Origin: CAHJXF01 sp038240015
GTDB lineage: Bacteria > Pseudomonadota > Gammaproteobacteria > Burkholderiales > Burkholderiaceae_D
DNA: 21,955 nt
Assembly (NCBI GenBank): GCA_038240015.1
Contig: JBBSEF010000051.1
Location: 1 to 21,955 of the forward strand
Direction of reading: 5' to 3'
Shown here: one piece after another, positions 6,342-15,014 of the stretch
Numbering within the stretch: the stretch's first letter is position 1
How the letters are laid out: each line of letters begins with the position of its first letter
Translations under genes and position numbers: made by a program
Notes under the pieces: model-generated
Database searches by the model: none
What the model was told of the DNA's origin: nothing
The model's input: only the letters and a program-made list of their open reading frames with translations

Positions 6342-7249
6342 CCGGAAGCTTGGCGCGCCAACTCTTTGCGCTTCATCACGAGATATTCATCGCGATCCAT
6401 TTCGTGCAGCTGACGCGGATAGCGCTCGACATTGGTGATCCACTCCTGGATGCGCTTTTCGGTCTGCTCCGCTCGCGGTAGCGCATAGGCGCTCAGGTAG
6501 GCGTCGATCGCGAGGTAGTAGCGCATCGCGTTACGCTCGATCACACCGCGAAAGTCCCCCACGTAAACGGGTGTGCCATCGCTCTTGCGCTCGACGATGC
6601 TGAAGCCGACCTTGTCTCGACCGAGCGTCGCGAGGTAACCCTGCATCGCGATCCGCGCGGTGATCCCGTAGCCGTATGAATAAGACATGTGAATGAAACT
6701 GGAATTGGCATCGATCGGGATCGCTTCCAGAACGATTCGATAGTTCTTCGTATCGAGAGGACCAACGTCGGCATTCAGCAGCACCTGAAGATAGGTGGCC
6801 GTGCTCGTCGCAAGCCGGTAGCTGAAGTCGACCTTGCGCGTGTCCTCGAGCGGCTGGTCGAACTTCCGCCCGACAGCGAGACTCAGCGTGCTGGTGGCAC
6901 CCGTGCCTCGGTAGGCGCAGCCCTTGACGTTCAGGTGAAGTATCAGGATGTCGCACCAATGGTCCGTGCCTTGCAACGCGGGGCCGACCACGCTGAACGG
7001 CTGCCTCACGATGGCGTAGACATCGCCCTTCAGATTGCCGGACGCTTCGGTGGACACAAGAACCAGCGGTCGGCCGAACTGATTGTTGGCCAGTTGCTCG
7101 CCCAGTGCCGCCTGTCGCGCCCGCAGCGTATCGGCATCCTGTGCTGACGCGGGTCCGGGATGGGAGAGCACAAGGATCGCGAACGATGCCACGCCCAATA
7201 TCGTCCTGGACCATGCGGAGCGTGATGAATGCCCAAGATATCGGCTCAT
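6338..7249 (-). CDS. Exported protein of unknown function
   Basis: A 303-residue protein with a clear Sec signal peptide: a basic N-terminus, the hydrophobic run ILGVASFAILVL, and a likely cleavage site ASA-QD around residue 38. The mature part is predicted periplasmic. It begins with a Q/A/L/R-rich helix and continues as an alternating beta-rich region of about 170 residues with many aromatic and Gly residues. It ends in a charged helical tail (about 255-303). I do not recognise a named domain; the beta-rich middle with an apolar core could be a START-like or lipid-binding fold, but that is a guess. The start at 7249 is preferred because the signal peptide fits; an alternative is 7270. It is coupled to the pyrophosphatase gene and divergent from ppc. 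Confidence 0.8.
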   Translation of the reverse strand: MSRYLGHSSRSAWSRTILGVASFAILVLSHPGPASAQDADTLRARQAALGEQLANNQFGRPLVLVSTEASGNLKGDVYAIVRQPFSVVGPALQGTDHWCDILILHLNVKGCAYRGTGATSTLSLAVGRKFDQPLEDTRKVDFSYRLATSTATYLQVLLNADVGPLDTKNYRIVLEAIPIDANSSFIHMSYSYGYGITARIAMQGYLATLGRDKVGFSIVERKSDGTPVYVGDFRGVIERNAMRYYLAIDAYLSAYALPRAEQTEKRIQEWITNVERYPRQLHEMDRDEYLVMKRKELARQASG

Positions 7250-7411
7250 TGCTCTTGCTCCTGTTTGCATCTTGGCGTCTGGACCCGGTTTGATCAACGC
7301 CGCTTTCGCGTGCCGCAGCGTACGCCGAACACCAGCCGAGGACGAATCTGCGTCGATGTGAGAAGCGATTGGATGCCAGATCGAGCCTTGCGGGAAGCGG
7401 TACCCTCCCGC
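7250..7411. promoter_or_regulatory. Divergent promoter region between ppc and the exported-protein operon
   Basis: These 162 bp separate two divergently oriented genes and so must carry both promoters. I could not place convincing -35/-10 boxes or an operator. The frame of ppc is open through it, but the encoded sequence upstream of the chosen start does not resemble a PEPC N-terminus. Confidence 0.4.
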
Positions 7412-10204
7412 ATGGCCAAGACCAATCGAGACCGTGACGCCGCCGACAAGAACCGTCCTCTCGTCGACGACATCCGTTTCCTCGGCCGCATTCTCGGCGA
7501 CGTGCTCCGCGAGCAAGAGGGCAAGCCCGCGTTCGACTTGATCGAGCGCGTCCGCCGACTCTCCGTCGACTACCGCCTCAAGAGCAACGCGCAAGCCGGT
7601 CGCGCCCTCGACCGGCTGCTGAAGAGTCTCTCCGACGACCAGACCGTCAGCGTGATCCGCGCCTTCAGCTATTTCTCCCATCTCGCCAACATCGCCGAAG
7701 ACCGTCATCACGTTCGCCGCCGCGACCATCACGAGCGTGAAGGCCACGTGCAGGAAGGCTCGCTCGCCATGGCGCTCGCTCGCCTGGCCAAAGCCGGCAT
7801 CCGCCCCGACCGTGTCGCGCACACGCTGGCACACGCCTACATCGCCCCCGTCCTCACCGCGCATCCGACCGAAGTACAACGCAAGAGCATCCTCGACGCC
7901 GAGCGCGCGATTGCGGAACTGCTCGAGCGCCGTGAATCGATCGCGGGCGAGCGTGACCTCGACGAAAACGAAGCGCTGATCCGGGCACGCGTCACCCAAC
8001 TCTGGCAAACGCGCATGCTGCGTTCGGCCAAGCTCAGCGTGAACGACGAGGTCGAGAACGCGCTCTCTTATTATCACGCGACTTTCCTGCGCCAGATCCC
8101 GCGCCTGTATCGCGACATCGAGACGGCGCTTCCAAGCCACGACATCGCGACCTTCTTTCGCATGGGCAACTGGATCGGCGGCGATCGCGACGGCAACCCG
8201 TTCGTGAATGCAGACACGTTGCGCATGGCGCTCGCACGCCAGAGCGAAACCGTGCTGCGTTTCTATCTCACCGAGGTGCATGAGCTCGGTGCCGAGCTGT
8301 CGATCTCGATGACGCTCGCGCCGGTCTCCGACGCGATGCGCGCACTCGCCGAAGGGTCGCCCGACCGCAGCGCGCACCGCGAGGACGAGCCCTATCGGCG
8401 CGCATTGATCGGCGTCTATGCGCGCCTGGCCGCAACCCTGCACGCGCTCACCGGCACCGAGGCCTTGCGTCACGCGGTGACGCCCCAGAACGCCTATCGA
8501 TCCGCAGACGAATTCCTCGCCGACCTCCAGGTCATCGAGGCTTCGCTTGCTTCGCATCACGCGAACGCGCTGACCGGCCCGCGCCTGCGTCCGTTGATGC
8601 GCGCCGTACAGGTGTTCGGCTTTCATCTCGCGACTGTCGACTTGCGGCAGAGCTCCGACGTGCACGAGGCCGTCATCGCCGAACTGCTCGCGGTCGCACA
8701 GATCGAGTCCGACTACAGCGCGCTGGCCGAGCCCGAGCGCGTCGACCTGCTGATGCGCCTGCTCAACGACGCGCGACCTTTGCGCGTGCGTGCGGCCGCG
8801 TACAGCGAACGTGCGCAAAGCGAGCTTGCGATCTTCGAGACCGCATCGACGATGCACGAGCTCTACGGCCGCGACGCGCTACGTCACTACATCATTTCGC
8901 ACACCGAGGCGGTGAGCGACCTTCTGGAAGCGATGCTGCTGATGAAGGAGACCGGCCTGTTGCGCGGCACGCTGGCCGACGGCGCCGAGTCCGATCTGAT
9001 CGTGGTGCCTCTGTTCGAAACGATTGCGGATCTCCGCAACGCCGTGCCCATCATGCGCGCCGCGTATGCGCTGCCGGGCGTCGGCGCGATGGTCGCGCGC
9101 TCGGGCGCCGAGCAGGAAATCATGCTCGGCTACAGCGACAGCAACAAGGACGGCGGCAGCTTCACGAGCAACTGGGAGCTGTATCTCGCCGAGATCGCGC
9201 TGGTCGAACTGTTCGCCGAGGTGGGCCGTAATCACGGCATCGCGCTACGACTCTTCCATGGCCGCGGCGGTACCGTGGGACGCGGCGGCGGCCCGAGCTA
9301 TCAGGCCATCCTCGCGCAACCGCCGGGCACGGTAAATGGTCAGATCCGTCTGACCGAACAGGGCGAGGTGATCGCGTCGAAATACGCGCACCCGGAGATC
9401 GGGCGGCGCAACCTCGAGACGCTGGTCGCGGCCACGCTCGAAGCGACGCTGCTCAATCCACCGAAGAGCGCACCGAACAGTTTTCTCGATGCGGCGCGCG
9501 CGATCAGCGATGCGAGTTACGACGCCTATCGCGAACTGGTCTATCGGACACCCGGCTTCACCGACTACTTCTTCAGCGCCACGCCGATCCGCGAGATCGC
9601 GGACCTCAACCTCGGCTCGCGCCCCGCATCACGCAAGGCCACGCGCGCGATCGAGGATCTGCGCGCGATTCCGTGGGGCTTCAGTTGGGGCCAGTGCCGC
9701 GTCTCGCTGCCCGGCTGGTACGGCTTCGGCTCGGCGATAGCGAGTTATCTTGAAGGCGACGCCGCGCAGCGCAAGCAGCGCCTCGCTCTGTTGCAGCGGA
9801 TGAACAAGCAGTGGCCTTTCTTTCGCGCGCTGCTCTCGAACCTCGACATGGTGATCGCCAAAAGCGACCTCGCGATCGCGGCGCGCTATGTCGATCTGGT
9901 CGAGGACAGGAAGCTCGGGAAAAGAATCTTTGCGTTGATCCGCGCCGAATGGGATCGCACCAACGATGCGCTGTCGCTGATCACCGGCGAGAAGCTGCGA
10001 CTCGGATCGAATCCGTCGCTGGCGCGTTCGATCGAGCATCGCTTCCCCTATCTCGAACCGCTCAACCATCTGCAGGTCGAGCTGATGCGGCGTCATCGTC
10101 AGCAGCGCGGCGGGGTGGACGCAAACGCGGGCAGCGCGCGCGTCAGGACCGGCATCCACATCTCGATCAACGGACTCGCGGCGGGGCTGCGCAATACTGG
10201 TTGA
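7412..10204 (+). CDS. ppc: Phosphoenolpyruvate carboxylase
   Basis: A 930-residue PEPC that carboxylates phosphoenolpyruvate to oxaloacetate, replenishing the TCA cycle. All diagnostic motifs are present: TAHPTE with catalytic H151, WIGGDRDGNP, the EIMLGYSDSNKDGG segment, FHGRGGTVGRGGGP, LTEQGEV, and SRP...IPWGFSWGQ...PGWYGFG. The invariant C-terminal NTG is the last three residues. Length is in the usual bacterial range. I start it at MAKT (7412); the frame is open further upstream, but that part lacks PEPC similarity. A decayed duplicate of its 5' end lies 1.7 kb upstream in the same orientation. Confidence 0.97.
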   Translation: MAKTNRDRDAADKNRPLVDDIRFLGRILGDVLREQEGKPAFDLIERVRRLSVDYRLKSNAQAGRALDRLLKSLSDDQTVSVIRAFSYFSHLANIAEDRHHVRRRDHHEREGHVQEGSLAMALARLAKAGIRPDRVAHTLAHAYIAPVLTAHPTEVQRKSILDAERAIAELLERRESIAGERDLDENEALIRARVTQLWQTRMLRSAKLSVNDEVENALSYYHATFLRQIPRLYRDIETALPSHDIATFFRMGNWIGGDRDGNPFVNADTLRMALARQSETVLRFYLTEVHELGAELSISMTLAPVSDAMRALAEGSPDRSAHREDEPYRRALIGVYARLAATLHALTGTEALRHAVTPQNAYRSADEFLADLQVIEASLASHHANALTGPRLRPLMRAVQVFGFHLATVDLRQSSDVHEAVIAELLAVAQIESDYSALAEPERVDLLMRLLNDARPLRVRAAAYSERAQSELAIFETASTMHELYGRDALRHYIISHTEAVSDLLEAMLLMKETGLLRGTLADGAESDLIVVPLFETIADLRNAVPIMRAAYALPGVGAMVARSGAEQEIMLGYSDSNKDGGSFTSNWELYLAEIALVELFAEVGRNHGIALRLFHGRGGTVGRGGGPSYQAILAQPPGTVNGQIRLTEQGEVIASKYAHPEIGRRNLETLVAATLEATLLNPPKSAPNSFLDAARAISDASYDAYRELVYRTPGFTDYFFSATPIREIADLNLGSRPASRKATRAIEDLRAIPWGFSWGQCRVSLPGWYGFGSAIASYLEGDAAQRKQRLALLQRMNKQWPFFRALLSNLDMVIAKSDLAIAARYVDLVEDRKLGKRIFALIRAEWDRTNDALSLITGEKLRLGSNPSLARSIEHRFPYLEPLNHLQVELMRRHRQQRGGVDANAGSARVRTGIHISINGLAAGLRNTG

Positions 10205-10228
10205 ATCCGCGATGGGGATGCCAGAGCC

Positions 10229-10381
10229 TTATTCCAAGAGCTCCGCGTGGCTTCCCGCTCGCACGAAGATGATCTGCTGTTTGACGCCGCCACCCGTCAG
10301 CCGGTAGCTCAGCAGGAAATCGCCCCCGACGTGGCATTCGCGATGGTCCGCCCATTCCCCGTTCAACGGATGGTCCAGCCA
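10229..10381 (-). pseudogene. Truncated YafQ-like (RelE/ParE superfamily) toxin
   Basis: Only the C-terminal half of a YafQ-family mRNA interferase remains: about 50 residues from DHPLNGEWADHRECHVGGD through YRL to RAGSHAELLE and a stop at 10229. The three histidines and the Asp used by YafQ (in DHPL, ECHVGGD and GSHAEL) are all visible. The reading frame hits a stop codon at 10382-10384, right where the similarity begins, and the N-terminal half is absent. No RelB/DinJ antitoxin gene is seen next to it. It lies tail to tail with ppc. Confidence 0.75.
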
Positions 10382-10717
10382 TCAATTGTTGTGGGACTTG
10401 CTCGCAACGCGGGGCGATCCGGTTTTGATCACCGGTGACAAGTTGCTGTTGCGCGATGCAACCATGTGGGGGCGGGTGATTTCAGCGAAGCATTTGTCGC
10501 GAGCCATTGACCAGCGAACTCCACGCGGACGCGACCGACCGATCGCCGCTGCGATCAATCCTGCGATCTCGATATCGGCTTTCACCAATCGGCGCAGATG
10601 GTCGATCTCGTCGCCGAGCCTGCCGATCCTCGCGCGGGCGACGCGCGGCGCGCGTGGCTGATCGAAAAGTTTCCTGACCTCATCGATCAGCACATCGGTG
10701 TCGATGGCCCCGCACAC
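10382..10717 (-). CDS. Hypothetical frame downstream of selD
   Basis: A GTG-initiated frame of 111 residues begins 25 nt after selD on the same strand. Its first 70 residues have GC-rich third positions and an amphipathic helical look (DEIDHLRRLVKADIEIAGL), as a real protein might. The last 40 residues lie antisense to the PIN remnant and are probably not genuine. No domain is recognised. It could be a remnant gene or chance open frame. Confidence 0.25.
   Translation of the reverse strand: MCGAIDTDVLIDEVRKLFDQPRAPRVARARIGRLGDEIDHLRRLVKADIEIAGLIAAAIGRSRPRGVRWSMARDKCFAEITRPHMVASRNSNLSPVIKTGSPRVASKSHNN
10386..10510 (+). pseudogene. Truncated and frameshifted PIN-domain toxin
   Basis: The frame gives the C-terminal part of a PIN-domain ribonuclease: LWDLLATRGDPVLITGDKLLL, with the conserved GD that supplies a metal-binding Asp, then GRVIS. 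A single missing base at about 10485 shifts the frame; in the new frame EAFVASH and a stop at 10508-10510 complete a normal PIN C-terminus. The N-terminal part with the first acidic residues is absent. It abuts the YafQ fragment head to head, and both similarities stop within about 5 bp of each other. Confidence 0.65.
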
Positions 10718-10742
10718 GCGTTCGGCGCGACGACTCTATTTT

Positions 10743-11819
10743 TCAGACCTCGACGCGAAGTCGTCCCGCACCCGCCTCCATCCGTCCGATCGGCGCGGCG
10801 TGTTCGAATCCCTGCGCACGGAACACGCGCAGGACTTCGTCGGCGGTATCGGGATCACAAGTGACGAGCAGACCTCCCGACGTCTGCGGATCGCTGAGCA
10901 AATCCTGCGCGACCTTCGGCAGCGCAGCGGCGAGCGACACGTCCGCCCCATAGCCCGCCCAGTTGCGACCCGACGCGCCGGTGATGAATCCTTCGGCCAC
11001 CAGCGCTTCGACTCCCGCGAGCATCGGCACCTTGCTCCACTCGATCACCGCGGTCAGCTTCGCGCCGCGCGCGATCTCCAGCGTGTGGCCCGCCAGACCG
11101 AAGCCGGTGATATCGGTCAGCGCATGCACGCCCGGCATGTCGGCAAAAGCAGCGCCGGGTTTGTTGAGCATCGTCGTCGTCTTGACGAGCTGCGCATAGC
11201 CCGCCGCGTCGAGCTTGCCTTTCTTCAACGCCGCCGACAGCACGCCCACGCCGATCGGCTTGCCGAGGATCAGCACGTCGCCGGCCTTGGCGTCGGCGTT
11301 GCGCCGGACTTTTTTCGGATGGACCAGTCCCATCACGACCAGGCCGTAGATCGGCTCGACCGAGTCGATGGTGTGGCCGCCCGCGATCGGGATGCCGGCG
11401 TCTTTGCAGGCCGCTTCGCCGCCGCGGATGATCTGGCCGATGACCTCGATCGGCAAACGATCGATCGGCATCGCAACCAGCGCCAGCGCCATGATGGGCG
11501 TGCCGCCCATTGCATACACATCGCTGATCGCGTTGGTCGCGGCGATGCGGCCGAAGTCGAACGGGTCGTCGACGATCGGCATGAAGAAGTCGGTCGTCGC
11601 GATCAACGCCTGCTCGTCGTTGAGTTGATAGACGGCCGCATCGTCGGCGGTCTCGATGCCGACCAGCAGTTCGCGCGGCATGAGGCCGCTGGCGCTGTTC
11701 TTCAGGATTTGCAACAGCACGCCCGGCGCGATCTTGCAGCCGCAACCGCCGCCGTGCGAGAAGCTGGTGAGTCGGATCGCGTCGGCGGACGCGGTATGGG
11801 CAGCAGCAATATCGTTCAT
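10743..11819 (-). CDS. selD: Selenide, water dikinase / selenophosphate synthase (SenC role)
   Basis: A 358-residue SelD that makes selenophosphate from selenide and ATP. The Gly-rich active loop GGGCGCK gives C26 and K29, equivalent to E. coli C17 and K20, so it is the Cys form rather than the selenocysteine form. Further ATP- and metal-binding segments are visible: DDAAVY, TTDFFMPIVDDP, the NAISDVYAMGG segment, AGGHT and TDITGFGLAGH. The ORF spans the whole family length. It lies 34 nt downstream of senB on the same strand. The pairing with a SenB-type glycosyltransferase and a SenA-type protein points to a role in selenoneine synthesis (senC). It could also feed selenocysteine or tRNA selenouridine pathways encoded elsewhere. 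Confidence 0.95.
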   Translation of the reverse strand: MNDIAAAHTASADAIRLTSFSHGGGCGCKIAPGVLLQILKNSASGLMPRELLVGIETADDAAVYQLNDEQALIATTDFFMPIVDDPFDFGRIAATNAISDVYAMGGTPIMALALVAMPIDRLPIEVIGQIIRGGEAACKDAGIPIAGGHTIDSVEPIYGLVVMGLVHPKKVRRNADAKAGDVLILGKPIGVGVLSAALKKGKLDAAGYAQLVKTTTMLNKPGAAFADMPGVHALTDITGFGLAGHTLEIARGAKLTAVIEWSKVPMLAGVEALVAEGFITGASGRNWAGYGADVSLAAALPKVAQDLLSDPQTSGGLLVTCDPDTADEVLRVFRAQGFEHAAPIGRMEAGAGRLRVEV

Positions 11820-11853
11820 GGTAAAAATGTCCCGGATGAAAAAATGGCAATTG

Positions 11854-12825
11854 CTATTGTGGCCGTTTGCCGCTCAACATGTCGGACAGCAATCGTTGGA
11901 CCTGGTGTCGCTCGACCTCGGGCGTGAAGAGCGGCTCGCGCGCCGCACACTGTGCGGACAGCATCGCCGCGAACGTGGGGTCGCAAGAAAATCGTTGCAT
12001 CAGCGCCGCTAGCGCCGTTGCATCGCCCAGCGGAAAATAACCGCCATAGTCGCGACCGAGCAAGCCGACGTTGCCGTCGATGCGGCTCGCGAGCACCGGC
12101 ACATGCGAGCGGACGGCTTCGATCACGACGTTGGCGCCGCCTTCGATGCGGCTCATGTGCACGAGTGCGCGCGAGCGCGCGATCCATCGTCGAGCCTGTT
12201 CGCGCGAGAGGCCGCCCAGCCATCGATAGCGTGGGCATTCGGCCGCGGTCCGTCGCGCCGCGTCGGCCAGCGCATCGTCCAAGCCATCGCCGATGTGCAC
12301 GATGCGTATCGACGAGTCGGCCGGCAGCATGCGGGCGGCGCGCATCAGCGTCAGCGGATCCTTCTCTTCGCGCAGATGGCCGACGGCAACGAAATCGAAG
12401 TGCCGCAGTACCATGGCGTGCCGCGCTCGAGCGCTGGCCGACTGCACGATGACGCGTGCCTTGGTTCGCGTGGGCGCGTCGAGCCGTGCCAGCCCTTCGT
12501 CCTGCAGCACCACCACATGACTCGCACACTTCAACGAATGCTTGGCGCCGGTATCGAACTCGATGTCGCGATACAGATCGGTGCCGGTCAACACCAGCGC
12601 CAGCGGCGCATCGCCGTACGCATCGCGAAAGCGTGCGATCGGTTCGGCCGAACGGCGCGCATGCAGCGCGATCAACGCATCGACCGGCTCGCCGTCCCAT
12701 CCGAGCGCCACCTTCGCTTGCCCCACCGGCGCGAGAAAACGCCGCCAGCGCGCCGCCGTGTGCCAGTTGCCGTTGTTGGCTTCTGCCGCGGCCGGCGACA
12801 CGATGCGGATGCGCGGCTTCTTCAT
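11854..12825 (-). CDS. senB: Selenosugar synthase, SenB-like glycosyltransferase
   Basis: A 323-residue GT-B glycosyltransferase resembling the family long annotated as 'putative glycosyltransferase, TIGR04348 family'. Members of the sen operon use selenophosphate and a UDP-sugar to form a carbon-selenium bond, giving a selenosugar. Visible features are an N-terminal IRIVSPAAAEANNGNWHTA segment, ALVLTGTDLYRDI (about 76-88), GHLREEKDP (149-157) starting the second Rossmann half, and HMSRIEGGANVVIEA (about 223-237), the acidic nucleotide-sugar-binding motif. I start at MKKPRI (12825); the frame upstream is antisense to senA. Family assignment is strong, and the substrate inference rests on gene context with selD and senA. 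Confidence 0.85.
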   Translation of the reverse strand: MKKPRIRIVSPAAAEANNGNWHTAARWRRFLAPVGQAKVALGWDGEPVDALIALHARRSAEPIARFRDAYGDAPLALVLTGTDLYRDIEFDTGAKHSLKCASHVVVLQDEGLARLDAPTRTKARVIVQSASARARHAMVLRHFDFVAVGHLREEKDPLTLMRAARMLPADSSIRIVHIGDGLDDALADAARRTAAECPRYRWLGGLSREQARRWIARSRALVHMSRIEGGANVVIEAVRSHVPVLASRIDGNVGLLGRDYGGYFPLGDATALAALMQRFSCDPTFAAMLSAQCAAREPLFTPEVERHQVQRLLSDMLSGKRPQ

Positions 12826-12865
12826 GCGGTCATGTTGGCACAGCGTGGACAAACCAGGGACGCCA
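12826..12865. promoter_or_regulatory. 40-bp divergent gap between senB and senA
   Basis: Only 40 bp separate the two start codons, too little for two complete non-overlapping promoters. At least one promoter must lie inside the opposite coding region or the two must overlap. An AGGGA ribosome binding site for senA sits at its right edge. I see no obvious operator. Confidence 0.4.
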
Positions 12866-14065
12866 ATGCATGACGCGCGCTGCCTCGCCGGCGCTGCGTT
12901 GGTTGCAGCGATGCGCGAGTGCCGTGCGCGCACGCTCGCATGGACCTGCGACCTGAACGATGCGCAGTGGCGAGTGCCCCAGCAGCCGGGCATCAACCTG
13001 ATTGCATGGGAGCTCGCGCATCTCGCGTGGTTTGCCGAGTTCTGGATGTTGCGCGGCCCGCATATTGTCGATGCCAAGGGCCGTACGCATGCGCGGCTTC
13101 CGGCAGTGCATGCGGGGCCCGATGCGTTGCTCGACTCTTCGCTGCTCGCGCACGCCGATCGCTGGACCGCGCCGCTGCCTGCGCGCGCGCAAGTGCTGGA
13201 GATGCTTGCGTCCCAACTCGAAGCCGGTATCGCGGCGGTACCGGAAGAGGACGATGACGACGCGCTGTACTTCCACCGCCTCGCGCTGTTCCATGAAGAC
13301 ATGCACGGCGAGGCCTTCGCATGGCTACGCGCGAAGTTGGGATACCCACCGCCCCCCGGTGCATCGCTCCCTCGCATCGCCGCGCCGACGCGTGTCGCCA
13401 TGCGCGGCGGCGCGGTGCGCATCGGATTCGCGCCCACTGCACGAGGCTTCGCGTTCGACAATGAACGCCCCGGCCGCGACGTGATGCTGAACGACTTCGA
13501 GATCGATGCGCATCCGGTCAGCGCGGGCCAGTACCTCCGCTTCGTCGAGTCCGGCGGCTACGACCGTCCCGAATATTGGCCGGGCGACGCAGGCGCGTGG
13601 CGCGCGCAAGCGGGACGATCGCATCCCGAACGCTGGCGGCGCATGACGACGAACTCGCGGTCCGACATCGGATGGGAAGTGCGCTGGTTCGACCGCTGGC
13701 AAGCGCTCGAACCCGAACAGCCGGCGATCCACGTCAACGCCTTCGAAGCCGAGGCCTATTGCCTCTGGGCAATACGCCGCCTGCCGAGCGCGGCGCAGTG
13801 GGAACACGCGGCTCGCAGCACCGCTGCTCTCGCCTGGGGTCACGGCGTATGGGAGTGGAGTGCCGACGCATTCGAGCCATACGAGGGCTTCGTCGCCGGC
13901 GCATACCAGGAATATTCGGCGCCCTGGTTCGGCAACCATCGCGAGTTGCGCGGCGGCTCGTTCGCGACCCATAGCCGCATGCACGACGCGCGCTATCGCA
14001 ACTTCTTCATGCCCCATCGCAGCGATGTCTTCGCGGGCTTCCGTACCATCGCTTCGCACGATTGA
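12866..14065 (+). CDS. senA: Selenoneine synthase, SenA-like (EgtB family)
   Basis: A 399-residue non-haem iron enzyme of the EgtB/OvoA family: an N-terminal DinB-like helical domain followed by a C-terminal FGE-sulfatase (formylglycine-generating-enzyme-like) domain. The three iron ligands are visible as H52 (ELAHLAWF) and H143-x3-H147 (HEDMH). The FGE domain shows DFEIDAHPVSAGQYLRFVE, the LPSAAQWEHAA segment, GVWEWSADAF and LRGGSFATHSRMHDARYRNFF. EgtB joins cysteine sulfur to hercynine; SenA joins a selenosugar to hercynine. The neighbouring senB and selD favour the SenA assignment over plain ergothioneine synthesis. AGGGA precedes the chosen ATG. The frame is open far upstream only as antisense of senB. 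Confidence 0.85.
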   Translation: MHDARCLAGAALVAAMRECRARTLAWTCDLNDAQWRVPQQPGINLIAWELAHLAWFAEFWMLRGPHIVDAKGRTHARLPAVHAGPDALLDSSLLAHADRWTAPLPARAQVLEMLASQLEAGIAAVPEEDDDDALYFHRLALFHEDMHGEAFAWLRAKLGYPPPPGASLPRIAAPTRVAMRGGAVRIGFAPTARGFAFDNERPGRDVMLNDFEIDAHPVSAGQYLRFVESGGYDRPEYWPGDAGAWRAQAGRSHPERWRRMTTNSRSDIGWEVRWFDRWQALEPEQPAIHVNAFEAEAYCLWAIRRLPSAAQWEHAARSTAALAWGHGVWEWSADAFEPYEGFVAGAYQEYSAPWFGNHRELRGGSFATHSRMHDARYRNFFMPHRSDVFAGFRTIASHD

Positions 14066-14116
14066 TTCGACTCCAACCCGATCGTCTTTTCAACTCCATC
14101 GCAACCGACCACACCC

Positions 14117-14980
14117 ATGAAAAACCTGATCTCGAAAATATTTGCGGCGTGTCTATTCTGTTTGACTGCAACCGCGCCCGCGTTCGCGCAAACCGGCGTG
14201 CTGCGCGTTTCCGCCATTCCCGACGAAGCGCCCACCGAATTGCAGCGCAAGTTCAAGCCGCTCGGCGACTATCTGAAAAAAGAGACCGGCCTCGACGTGC
14301 AGTTCACGCCCGTTACCGACTACGCCGCGGTCGTCGAAGGTCTGGCCAACAACAAGATCGACCTGGCATGGCTCGGCGGCTTCACGTTCGTGCAGGCGCG
14401 CATTCGAACCAACGGCGGTGCGGTCCCGATCGTGCAGCGTGCCGAAGACGAAAAGTTCACCAGCAAGTTCATCGTGCCGATCGACAGCCCGGTCAAGACG
14501 CTCGCGGAGCTGAAGGGCAAGACCTTCGCGTTCGGCGCGCCGTCGTCCACCTCGGGCCACCTGATGCCGCGCTTTTTCCTGATGAAGGACGGCATCAACC
14601 CCGACATCGATTTCAAGACGGTCGCATTCTCGGGCGCGCACGACGCCACGGTCGCATTCGTCGCGTCGGGCCGCGCCGATGCCGGTGTGCTCAATTCGTC
14701 CGTAATGGACAAATTGGTCGAATCGGCCAATTCGAACGCTGCGCGGGTTCGCGTGCTCGCGACCACGCCGCCCTACTACGACTACAACTGGACGGTGCGT
14801 CCGGGCCTCGACGCCGCGTTGACGAAGAAGCTCACCGAAGCGTTTCTGAAGCTCGATCCCGCCAACCCCGAGCACAAGGAGATCCTGGCGTTGCAACGGG
14901 CCACGAAGTTCATACCGACCAGGTCGTCGAACTACGATGGCATCGAAGCGGCGGGCAAGGCTGCGGGCCTGATCAAGTGA
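14117..14980 (+). CDS. ABC transporter substrate-binding protein, putative selenium oxyanion type
   Basis: A 287-residue periplasmic binding protein of the PhnD-like family. The signal peptide is plain (KNLISK, then IFAACLFCLTATAPAFA, cleavage before QTG at about 25). The mature start LRVSAIPDEAPTELQRKFKPLGDYL and the segments VEGLANNKIDLAWLGGFTFVQA and FGAPSSTSGHLMPRFF are the anion-binding hallmarks of this fold. The subfamily is the one commonly named 'putative selenate ABC transporter substrate-binding protein', and such genes are often beside selD. Here it starts 51 nt after senA and heads a four-gene transporter. Phosphonate or phosphite remain possible substrates, but no phosphonate catabolism genes are nearby. 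Confidence 0.85.
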   Translation: MKNLISKIFAACLFCLTATAPAFAQTGVLRVSAIPDEAPTELQRKFKPLGDYLKKETGLDVQFTPVTDYAAVVEGLANNKIDLAWLGGFTFVQARIRTNGGAVPIVQRAEDEKFTSKFIVPIDSPVKTLAELKGKTFAFGAPSSTSGHLMPRFFLMKDGINPDIDFKTVAFSGAHDATVAFVASGRADAGVLNSSVMDKLVESANSNAARVRVLATTPPYYDYNWTVRPGLDAALTKKLTEAFLKLDPANPEHKEILALQRATKFIPTRSSNYDGIEAAGKAAGLIK

Positions 14981-15014
14981 TCGACGAGTTCTGTCTGTTG
15001 CTCGAAGAGCCGCG

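Noticed and set aside
7250..8857. Long minus-strand extension of the exported-protein frame
   Set aside because: The extension is antisense to ppc in GC-rich DNA; the signal peptide fixes the real start at 7249.
12826..13461. Minus-strand extension of senB to 535 residues
   Set aside because: The extension is antisense to senA; SenB-type glycosyltransferases start near MKKPRI.
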